Source: JAADDV01 sp964582875
GTDB lineage: Bacteria; Aquificota; Aquificia; Aquificales; Hydrogenothermaceae
DNA length: 8,178 nt
Reading direction: 5' to 3'
Assembly: GCA_964582875.1 (NCBI GenBank)
Contig: CAZOTZ010000069.1
Span: forward strand, 1 to 8,178
Positions 1-5,436 of the stretch are shown one piece after another. A model generated the notes under the pieces. It was not told where the DNA came from. It did no database searches and saw only the letters and a program-made list of their open reading frames with translations. A program made the position numbers and the translations under genes. Each line of letters starts with the position of its first letter. Position 1 is the first letter of the stretch.

Positions 1-17
1 TCCTTGTAGGAGCCCGG

Positions 18-62
18 GTTCTTTTTTACATGGAGAGTTTAGATATACTGAGAAAAAAGAAC
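18..62. repeat. Perfect 10-bp inverted repeat beyond the end of the glycan operon
   Basis: The arm GTTCTTTTTT at 18-27 is exactly complementary to AAAAAAGAAC at 53-62, with a 25-base spacer. The repeat lies in the non-coding stretch after the last gene of the cluster. The arms are mostly A/T, so part of the match could be chance in AT-rich DNA, but the GTTC/GAAC ends make it less trivial. On the minus strand no T-run follows the second arm, so it is not a classical intrinsic terminator for the operon. Its function is unknown; it could be a transcript-end structure. Confidence 0.4.
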
Positions 63-72
63 ATTTATTTAC

Positions 73-100
73 CTGTCAAATCATCAAAAAGTTTGAACAG
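73..100 (-). terminator. Hairpin directly after the last stop codon, possible weak terminator or 3'-end structure
   Basis: Immediately after the GT2 stop codon, the minus strand can fold CTGT-T-CAAA against TTTGACAG. This gives eight base pairs with one bulged T and an 11-base loop. A T6 run (complement of 53-58) follows only about 14 bases later, and the stem is AT-rich, so it is not a textbook rho-independent terminator. Its place at the operon end suggests a role in 3'-end formation or mRNA stability, but the evidence is structural only. Confidence 0.3.
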
Positions 101-1144
101 TTAACTCTCTTTAATTCCAGAAAGAAATCCTTTTATTTGAGATTTTATTGCTGATTTTTTTCCTTTTTTCAACCAATTTATATACTTAGGTAATGCTCCT
201 AACAGTATGAATGAGATAGATGTTATTTTTTGAAGTGGATTAAGGTTCTTTTTTATAAATTTAACTCTATTTTTCATTCCCCAAAAGGCAGATACATCAG
301 ATAAATCCCCTCCAGAAGAACCACCGACCTTATGGTATATTTTACTTTTAGGATTAACACACAATTTATATCCTTTTTTTAACACGTTTAAAGAATATTC
401 TACATCTTCCATATACATAAAATACTCTTCATTTAGTAAAGAATCTTTTAATATTTCTTTTCTTATAACCCAAAAACAAGCCGTCAAAAAAGATAAATCC
501 TTTCTAACACCTTTAAAATTTCCTATTTCTTCTTCATACATATTTTGATTATGATGAAAGTTTTTAGCAATCCATGGGTTAAAATGTCCTCCTTCAAACC
601 ATATTTTTTTAGGTTCTTCATAATAGTTTATTCTACCTGAACAGATTCCTATGTTTTTATCCTTTTCCATCTCTTCAATGACTTTACTTAAAAAATCTCT
701 TTCAACAACAGTATCGTTGTTTAAAAGACATACATAATCAAAATCTCCACAAAAAAATGCGTACTTAATTCCTAAATTATTCCCTGCAGCAAAACCCCTG
801 TTTTCTTTAGCTTTTATAAAAATAATAGAGTTTTCATCTTTATTTATTTCATTTTTTTCAACAGAATTTTGTTCATAAATAGAGTATTTAATAGGCTTTT
901 TGGTTGGGGGAAAGGATAGATTTCTTAAGGGATGTTTAGGGTTTACCCATACGTCTAATTTTCCTTCAGCCCAGAGTTTTATGTACTCAAGTGAGTTATT
1001 TGGAGAGTTATTGTCAACTACTATAATCTGATAATTAGGATAATCAATCCTAAGTAAACTTTCTAAACATTCTATAGTATCAGCCCAACCATTGTAGTTA
1101 AGAAGAATAATATAAACCTTAGGAAAAGTTTTTGATAATTTCAT
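101..1144 (-). CDS. Family 2 glycosyltransferase (rhamnosyltransferase-like)
   Basis: A GT-A fold glycosyltransferase that should transfer a sugar from a nucleotide donor to a growing surface glycan at the inner membrane. Visible motifs, numbered from the chosen start (347 residues): an N-terminal nucleotide-binding strand VYIILLNYNGW (10-20), VVDNNS (42-47), ENRGFAAGNN (114-123), the metal-binding LLNND (140-144), an FLTACFWVIRKE segment near 219-230, and the catalytic-type YMEDVEYSL (244-252), followed by a His and GGSSGG as in rhamnosyltransferase-like GT2 proteins. About 66 residues separate VVDNNS from ENRGF, longer than usual. A hydrophobic stretch near 308-320 and a Lys-rich tail may contact the membrane. 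An upstream ATG at 1171 would add nine residues. I prefer ATG at 1144 because AAAAGGG lies six bases before it and the overlap with the upstream gene drops to 26 nt. Sugar specificity cannot be read from sequence. Last gene of the operon. Confidence 0.93.
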   Translation of the reverse strand: MKLSKTFPKVYIILLNYNGWADTIECLESLLRIDYPNYQIIVVDNNSPNNSLEYIKLWAEGKLDVWVNPKHPLRNLSFPPTKKPIKYSIYEQNSVEKNEINKDENSIIFIKAKENRGFAAGNNLGIKYAFFCGDFDYVCLLNNDTVVERDFLSKVIEEMEKDKNIGICSGRINYYEEPKKIWFEGGHFNPWIAKNFHHNQNMYEEEIGNFKGVRKDLSFLTACFWVIRKEILKDSLLNEEYFMYMEDVEYSLNVLKKGYKLCVNPKSKIYHKVGGSSGGDLSDVSAFWGMKNRVKFIKKNLNPLQKITSISFILLGALPKYINWLKKGKKSAIKSQIKGFLSGIKES

Positions 1145-2324
1145 TGAAAACCCTTTTGCTACTTTCTCCATCTCTGTATTTGTGAAAAATATCTCTAATT
1201 TTTAACCTTTCCCTTTCGTAAAGTTTTGGATTTTCTATAAATTTATAAATCCAATTTAGCACCTCAACCCAATTTTTACATTTAGGACCAGGGGTTACTT
1301 TATTATAATCGTAATAAAACTCTCTGTCTCCTTTTAGATATTCTTCAATATCAAACGGGGCAAAAATTATTGGTTTGTTTAAAAGTAAATAATCAAAGTA
1401 TACACTTGAATAATCAGTTATAAGAATATCTGTCATTTTTAAAACTGGATATATATCCTGATTTATCATTTCATCATTTACAAAAATAATATTTCTTAAA
1501 TCTTTGTTTTCAGATTTATTTGAATGATAGAAATGAAACTTGGTAAGAAGGACACAGTTTATTTCTTCTAACTTTCTATCAATAAATTCAAGTTCATTTA
1601 ATAAAAGACTGCCAATATCTATTTTCCCTTCTTTACGGTGGGTAGGCATATATACAGCAATACTTTTCCCTTTTCTTTTTTCTTCTTTTAGTCTTTTGAC
1701 CAATTTAGAGTTTTCCACTTCTTTATGGAAAAATACATCATTTCTGGGATATCCAGTGACTTTGACGTTAAATCTGGGTACCTTGAAAGCAGAAGCCAAC
1801 TTATCCTGTACTTCTTCTGAAGTCGCTATCAGCAAAGCATCAGAATAGTAAATATCTTTTTTCAAAAATGGAAAAAAAATAAATAGTATTTTTCTAACCA
1901 AACCAGGATGTTTAAATGATATTTTGTCGTCAAACATTATTTTCTTTAAAGGTATTCCATGCCATAACTGAACAACTTTTACTTTAGCCGTTGTGTAAAG
2001 ATTTATATCCCTTAAACTTGTTGAAACAACGCAAACGTTTGCCCTCAAAGCATACCATATTCCTTTCAGGCTATAAGTTTTACATACATTTAATCCCTTC
2101 TTTTTCACAAGATTGAATGTTTCAGGATTTTTCGTAAGCCATACGGCTTTTATTTCAGGATGTTCTTTACTTATATACTCAAATAAGTACTTACTGTTAT
2201 CTGAATATTTTTCTCCAAACCATGCCCCAAATAACCATAGTTTTTTATCCTTAGGAAAAATATAAGAAATCCAGTAAAGAGGAAACATAACAATATGTGT
2301 AAGTGCTTTCTTTAACTTTTCCAT
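1119..2324 (-). CDS. CDP-glycerol glycerophosphotransferase family protein (TagB/TagF-like)
   Basis: This 401-residue protein matches the Glyphos_transf domain (PF04464), whose members move glycerol phosphate or a similar polyol phosphate from a CDP-activated donor onto a lipid-linked acceptor at the cytoplasmic membrane face. Family landmarks are all present: LWHGIPLKK with the probable catalytic His122, VTGYPRND (189-196), YMPTHR (225-230), KFH (262-264), ITDYSSVYFDYL (302-313), and the end block with R334, FYYDY and PGP (345-347). An N-terminal hydrophobic segment (about 11-23) could anchor it. It lacks the long N-terminal region of full-length TagF polymerases and is closer in size to TagB, so it may add one glycerol phosphate rather than polymerise. 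Start: ATG directly abutting the preceding TGA, with AAGGAG nine bases upstream. Neighbouring glycerol-1-phosphate dehydrogenase and nucleotidyltransferase genes support a CDP-glycerol donor. Other CDP-alditols (for example ribitol) remain possible. Confidence 0.92.
   Translation of the reverse strand: MEKLKKALTHIVMFPLYWISYIFPKDKKLWLFGAWFGEKYSDNSKYLFEYISKEHPEIKAVWLTKNPETFNLVKKKGLNVCKTYSLKGIWYALRANVCVVSTSLRDINLYTTAKVKVVQLWHGIPLKKIMFDDKISFKHPGLVRKILFIFFPFLKKDIYYSDALLIATSEEVQDKLASAFKVPRFNVKVTGYPRNDVFFHKEVENSKLVKRLKEEKRKGKSIAVYMPTHRKEGKIDIGSLLLNELEFIDRKLEEINCVLLTKFHFYHSNKSENKDLRNIIFVNDEMINQDIYPVLKMTDILITDYSSVYFDYLLLNKPIIFAPFDIEEYLKGDREFYYDYNKVTPGPKCKNWVEVLNWIYKFIENPKLYERERLKIRDIFHKYRDGESSKRVFNEIIKNFS
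1151..1156 (-). promoter_or_regulatory. Ribosome binding site supporting the 1144 start of the GT2 gene
   Basis: The minus strand reads AAAGGG, then six bases, then ATG at 1144. The alternative ATG at 1171 has no purine-rich motif at a usable distance, so this site decides the start. It lies inside the end of the coding region of the preceding gene, consistent with translational coupling. Confidence 0.5.
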
Positions 2325-3371
2325 TCAGTATATCTCCTTATAAAAATCCTTAAAAATTTCCGGTAGTTCATCACATGCAAACAGATTTAAGACTGTATAC
2401 CTGTCTCTTATAAGTGGGGCAGTTTTAAGGGATTTCAAAAATATTTCTTCTTTTATTCCTAAATCTTTAAAAGTTAAAGGAAAATTAAATGCTTTGTAAA
2501 GTTTTAGTAAATCTTCAAGTAGTAAGTACTGTTTGTGGAGAAAAAGAGTAAAAACTGTAGCAAAACCTACTTGAATTCCGTGTAAGGTTTTACTACTGCT
2601 TCTATCAAGTGCATGGCTTATATTATGTTCAGAACCACTTGCAGGTCTTGAAGATTTTGCTATTATCATAGAAACACCACTACTTACTAAACCATTGAAT
2701 AAATCTTTTAAAAAATCTTCCTCTTTAGGAGTCTTATATTTTTCTTTCTGAAAATTATACAGAATACTAAGAGCACTGTTGAGGGATATATTTTTAGCAA
2801 AATTATCTATTTTTTCACCAGTATTTCTGTTTGCAAGTTCCCAGTCCAAAACAGCAGAAAGATTAGACATTAAATCTCCAAGTCCACTTAAGAGGTATAT
2901 TTCAGGTGTTCTTTTTAATACTTTAATATCACCAATAATACCTATTGGTGGTGTTGTTCCTAAACTTTTGTAGCTTCCATTAACCCGTAGTATACTTATT
3001 GGAGAGGAAATACCATCATTGGATAGTGTCATTGGTATACTAATAAGGGGAATAGAAGTCTCCATAGATATATATTTAGCAATATCGTTTACTTCTCCAC
3101 CACCTATAGACAAAAGAAGTTCTGTTTTTTTTTCTAAAACTTCTGACTTTACACTGCTTAAGTTTTTTATTTTTCTTATATTAAAAACAAACACTTTTTC
3201 AAAATGCTTTTTGATTTTGTAGTCTTCTATTAGCTTTCCCCCATAGTTTCCTGTCAAGATAGAAACTCTTCTGAAAAAAAAGTTTTCTTCTTTTATAATG
3301 TCTGACAGATTAGATATAAGACCTTTTCCTACTCTTGAAAAAACTGGTAAAGTTATATTTCTATAAATCAT
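2325..3371 (-). CDS. sn-glycerol-1-phosphate dehydrogenase (EgsA-like, iron-containing ADH superfamily)
   Basis: Predicted to reduce dihydroxyacetone phosphate to sn-glycerol-1-phosphate with NAD(P)H in the cytoplasm. The fold signature is clear: the nucleotide-binding SIGGGEVNDIAK (88-99), IPMTLSNDGISSPIS (112-126), GLGDLMSN with probable metal ligand D166, the strongly diagnostic SRPASGSEHNISHALD (241-256) containing candidate ligand H249, and LHGIQVG with H264. The RPASGSEH block is typical of glycerol-1-phosphate dehydrogenases rather than glycerol dehydrogenases. At 348 residues it is near the length of archaeal EgsA and shorter than Bacillus AraM (about 390). Start: ATG forms a 4-nt ATGA overlap with the upstream stop, with AGGA eight bases before it. 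Position between a nucleotidyltransferase and a glycerophosphotransferase points to a role in making CDP-glycerol, not membrane lipid; no archaeal lipid genes are visible. Substrate assignment is family knowledge; stereochemistry in this organism is inference. A run of nine A's lies in codons 79-82. Confidence 0.88.
   Translation of the reverse strand: MIYRNITLPVFSRVGKGLISNLSDIIKEENFFFRRVSILTGNYGGKLIEDYKIKKHFEKVFVFNIRKIKNLSSVKSEVLEKKTELLLSIGGGEVNDIAKYISMETSIPLISIPMTLSNDGISSPISILRVNGSYKSLGTTPPIGIIGDIKVLKRTPEIYLLSGLGDLMSNLSAVLDWELANRNTGEKIDNFAKNISLNSALSILYNFQKEKYKTPKEEDFLKDLFNGLVSSGVSMIIAKSSRPASGSEHNISHALDRSSSKTLHGIQVGFATVFTLFLHKQYLLLEDLLKLYKAFNFPLTFKDLGIKEEIFLKSLKTAPLIRDRYTVLNLFACDELPEIFKDFYKEIY
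2334..2339 (-). promoter_or_regulatory. Strong Shine-Dalgarno for the TagF-like gene
   Basis: AAGGAG on the minus strand lies nine bases before the ATG at 2324, within the last codons of the dehydrogenase gene. It is one of the best ribosome binding sites in the cluster and confirms the start that directly abuts the TGA stop. Confidence 0.7.
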
Positions 3372-4087
3372 TCTTTAATTCCTAAACTTTTTGCTATTTG
3401 AAAATCTTCTTCTGTATCAATTTCAATCCAGGGCTTTTTCAAAGTATCAACATATCTTATATCTGTTTTATCAAGAACATAATTGAAAGCTATCTCGTAC
3501 CATATATCTGTTTTTCCAGAATTTATGAGTTTTTCCATCGTTTCAAATAAATACCCTAAAGATGATTTTTTGAATTTAGCAACTCCAATATACTCACCTG
3601 TTGAAATTTCTGGAGGAATATCTTTACCAAACTTTTTTAATCTACCGTTTTCTGTTATAACTTTCATCTCTTCTTCTTTCAAATCTTTGTATGTATCCAG
3701 AACAACACAGTTTTCATAAGGGCTTTTTAATAGATTTTCCAATATATCCCTATGGAAAAAAGTATCCGAATTCAAAAGTATAAAAGTGTCTTCTTTTCCT
3801 ATACCATCAATTTTGTCTATCAGATAGAAAGAGTAAATGTTATTCCATTCTCTGTACTTTGGATTAAAAACAATATTTATGTTTAAATCTTTCAAATGCT
3901 TCTTTAAAACATCAATCTTATAACCACCGATTATAAAAATATCTTCAATACCAGAGTCTTTTAAAACGTCTATCTGGTACTTTACAAGTGTTTTATTTGG
4001 GAAAACTTCAAGCATACACTTAGGTTTATTTTCTGTCAGTTTTCCTAATCTGCTACCTACACCTGCTGCCAAAATTACTGCTTTCAA
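3368..4087 (-). CDS. RmlA/LicC-like nucleotidyltransferase, probable CTP:glycerol-phosphate cytidylyltransferase
   Basis: A GT-A fold NTP transferase (239 residues from the chosen start) joining a nucleoside monophosphate to a phosphorylated substrate with release of pyrophosphate. Seen, in this numbering: KAVILAAGVGSRL with the glycine-rich NTP loop (2-14), KPK (21-23), NPKYREWNNIYS (75-86), LLNSDT with the probable Mg-binding Asp108, GEYIGVAKF near 164-172, and WIEID (220-224) with a second likely metal-binding Asp at 224. The NNIYS segment and short length resemble LicC phosphocholine cytidylyltransferases and related capsule enzymes rather than hexose-1-phosphate transferases. Substrate is not readable; context with a glycerol-1-phosphate dehydrogenase suggests sn-glycerol-1-phosphate plus CTP. 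An ATG at 4099 would add four residues, but TTG at 4087 has GGAGG five bases upstream, gives the family-typical KAVILAAG beginning, and makes a 4-nt TTGA overlap with the flippase stop. The gene ends in an ATGA overlap with the next one. Confidence 0.88.
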   Translation of the reverse strand: MKAVILAAGVGSRLGKLTENKPKCMLEVFPNKTLVKYQIDVLKDSGIEDIFIIGGYKIDVLKKHLKDLNINIVFNPKYREWNNIYSFYLIDKIDGIGKEDTFILLNSDTFFHRDILENLLKSPYENCVVLDTYKDLKEEEMKVITENGRLKKFGKDIPPEISTGEYIGVAKFKKSSLGYLFETMEKLINSGKTDIWYEIAFNYVLDKTDIRYVDTLKKPWIEIDTEEDFQIAKSLGIKE

Positions 4088-5346
4088 TTTTCCCTCCATA
4101 ATCCATTTTTTAAAATACCGTATATCCTATATCCTAAAACAAAACTTTCTGTAAAAAATACCATAAGTGCAACACTATACACATTAACAAGTCCTAATAA
4201 AATAAGAAGAAATAAGCCTATTACATGAAAAATAGAACCAAAAACAACACTGTAGTTTGCATAACCTGTAAAACCAAGGGCTGCTAAAAATGGATAACCT
4301 ATCAAAATAGAAGGAACAACAACAACCCCACAGATTAGTAAAATCCTAAAAACATCTACTGATACTTCCAGGCCATTTCCAAAAATTAAACTTATAATCT
4401 CTGGGGAAAATATAAATAAGAAAACAACAAGAATAATGTTTACTAAAACAGCAAGTTTAAATATTTTTTTGTATGTTGAAACCTTTTTTTCGTAAGCTAC
4501 ATAAGGATACAGTGCGTTAAGTAATGGATGAAAAAGCTGTTGGAGTGACGTATAAAGTTTCTCTGCTATAGAGTAATATCCAACCATCTTATTATCTGTA
4601 AATATACCAAGAATAAAAGCATTCGTTGATGTATAAACAGATACAGAAACCCTTGATAGAAAAAAATGAGAACTGTCCTTCAGGTATTTTAAAAGCTGTC
4701 TGGTACCTGGAAGGGCAAATTTTATATTAAAGTTTCTAAAAACAAAAAAAATACCAAGTAGTCCTCCTGTTATAAAACCAAGGGAATATATCAACGGTAC
4801 GTATATATAGTCTGAAACACTATGTATGAAAACAAATATAAAAATCGTGAATAATATCTTTGAGGTTATATTAAGTGCTGTTATGTATTTCATCTTTTCC
4901 ATACCCTGGAAAAACCACACAGGAAAAAGTGTCTGTCCAATAACTATTCCGAAGGTCAGGTAATACACCAGCCAGTCTTTTCTGAATTTATCAAAAGAGA
5001 AAACAATTACTGACATTATGAAGAAAGATAAAAAAAGAAGAGCTAATTTTATAAACATTACAGAAAAAAAAATTTCAGATAGTTTTTCCTTATTATCCCT
5101 GTTTACAGAAACTTCCTTTGTAGCTGATAGATTAAATCCATAATCTGTCAATACTATAAAGTACTGTACAAAAGCCTGGGCGAAGGCTATAAGTCCAAAC
5201 TTTTCAGCCCCAAGAACTCTAACAAGATAAGGAAATGTTATTAGAGGAAGTATATAGTTAGCCCCCTGTAAAACAAAAAGGGAAACAAAGTTCTCAAAAA
5301 GTCTCCTTTTATCAGAAGAAGAAAGTACAGATTTTATATTTAACAT
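4084..5346 (-). CDS. Wzx-type oligosaccharide flippase (MOP superfamily, RfbX family)
   Basis: A 420-residue, very hydrophobic protein with roughly twelve predicted membrane helices, expected to flip an undecaprenyl-linked oligosaccharide across the inner membrane. The N-terminal region NYILPLITFPYLVRVLGAEKF (about 30-50, listed here in part) followed by GLIAFAQAFVQYF and LTDYGFNLSATKEVS is characteristic of the Polysacc_synt/RfbX family (PF01943). Also typical are FPVWFFQGMEKM (141-152) and the middle FILGIFTDNKMVGYYSIAEKL. Length is normal for the family and all segments appear intact. It is the first gene of the glycan operon, 82 bases after mutS. Its presence implies that the operon product is assembled on a lipid carrier. 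Start: the only reasonable codon is ATG at 5346, although the best Shine-Dalgarno lies unusually far upstream. Substrate specificity cannot be predicted. Confidence 0.94.
   Translation of the reverse strand: MLNIKSVLSSSDKRRLFENFVSLFVLQGANYILPLITFPYLVRVLGAEKFGLIAFAQAFVQYFIVLTDYGFNLSATKEVSVNRDNKEKLSEIFFSVMFIKLALLFLSFFIMSVIVFSFDKFRKDWLVYYLTFGIVIGQTLFPVWFFQGMEKMKYITALNITSKILFTIFIFVFIHSVSDYIYVPLIYSLGFITGGLLGIFFVFRNFNIKFALPGTRQLLKYLKDSSHFFLSRVSVSVYTSTNAFILGIFTDNKMVGYYSIAEKLYTSLQQLFHPLLNALYPYVAYEKKVSTYKKIFKLAVLVNIILVVFLFIFSPEIISLIFGNGLEVSVDVFRILLICGVVVVPSILIGYPFLAALGFTGYANYSVVFGSIFHVIGLFLLILLGLVNVYSVALMVFFTESFVLGYRIYGILKNGLWREN
4092..4097 (-). promoter_or_regulatory. Ribosome binding site that argues for a TTG start of the nucleotidyltransferase
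   Basis: GGAGGG on the minus strand ends four bases before the TTG at 4087. It begins inside the competing ATG at 4099, so it cannot serve that ATG, which has no good motif upstream. The TTG overlaps the flippase TGA as TTGA, a coupling arrangement equivalent to ATGA. Confidence 0.55.
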
Positions 5347-5363
5347 ATTAAAGATAAAAGTTT

Positions 5364-5371
5364 CCTCTCCT
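5364..5371 (-). promoter_or_regulatory. Shine-Dalgarno-like AGGAGAGG with unusually long spacing before the flippase gene
   Basis: The minus strand carries AGGAGAGG in the spacer before the flippase gene, 17 bases from the ATG at 5346. Usual spacing is about 5-10. No in-frame ATG, GTG or TTG lies between, so either spacing is relaxed here or another initiation mode is used. Confidence 0.4.
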
Positions 5372-5407
5372 TTTTGTTCTTAGCTAATCCTTTCTTTAGA
5401 AAAAAAC

Positions 5408-5436
5408 ATTTTATTTGTGTTTACTTTATTAATCAA
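5408..5436 (-). promoter_or_regulatory. Candidate sigma-70 promoter for the glycan operon
   Basis: On the minus strand, TTGATT (5436-5431, overlapping the end of mutS) and TAAAAT (5413-5408) are separated by exactly 17 bases. They match the -35 and -10 consensus at four and five of six positions. Transcription would start near 5400, about 55 bases before the flippase ATG. AT-rich DNA produces such matches by chance, but placement, spacing and lack of any other candidate in the spacer favour it. Confidence 0.42.

Noticed and set aside
11..21. Possible tRNA T-arm, because GGGTTC resembles the conserved GGTTC
   Set aside because: The bases after GGTTC are T's rather than the required pyrimidine-free loop and paired arm, so no tRNA 3' end can be built here.
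29..85. Possible small minus-strand gene after the GT2 stop
   Set aside because: The ATGs on this strand (near 31, 65 and 85) meet stop codons within 1-12 codons, so no peptide of note is encoded.
1540..1848. Plus-strand open frame of 102 codons
   Set aside because: It lies entirely opposite the well-supported TagF-like gene, and its translation (Ser/Phe/Leu-rich) is what the complement of a Lys/Glu-rich gene gives.
2325..3371. Archaeal-type membrane lipid synthesis as the role of the glycerol-1-phosphate dehydrogenase
   Set aside because: No geranylgeranylglyceryl phosphate synthase, prenyltransferase or CDP-archaeol synthase-like protein is present, whereas a glycerophosphotransferase is the next gene.
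2779..3719. Three plus-strand open frames of 64-78 codons
   Set aside because: All are antisense to the dehydrogenase or nucleotidyltransferase genes, which carry full family motifs; no recognisable domain or ribosome site supports them.
101..5346. CRISPR array, insertion sequence or phage-type elements
   Set aside because: No regularly spaced direct repeats, transposase, integrase or terminal duplications are visible; the region is ordinary dense coding sequence.
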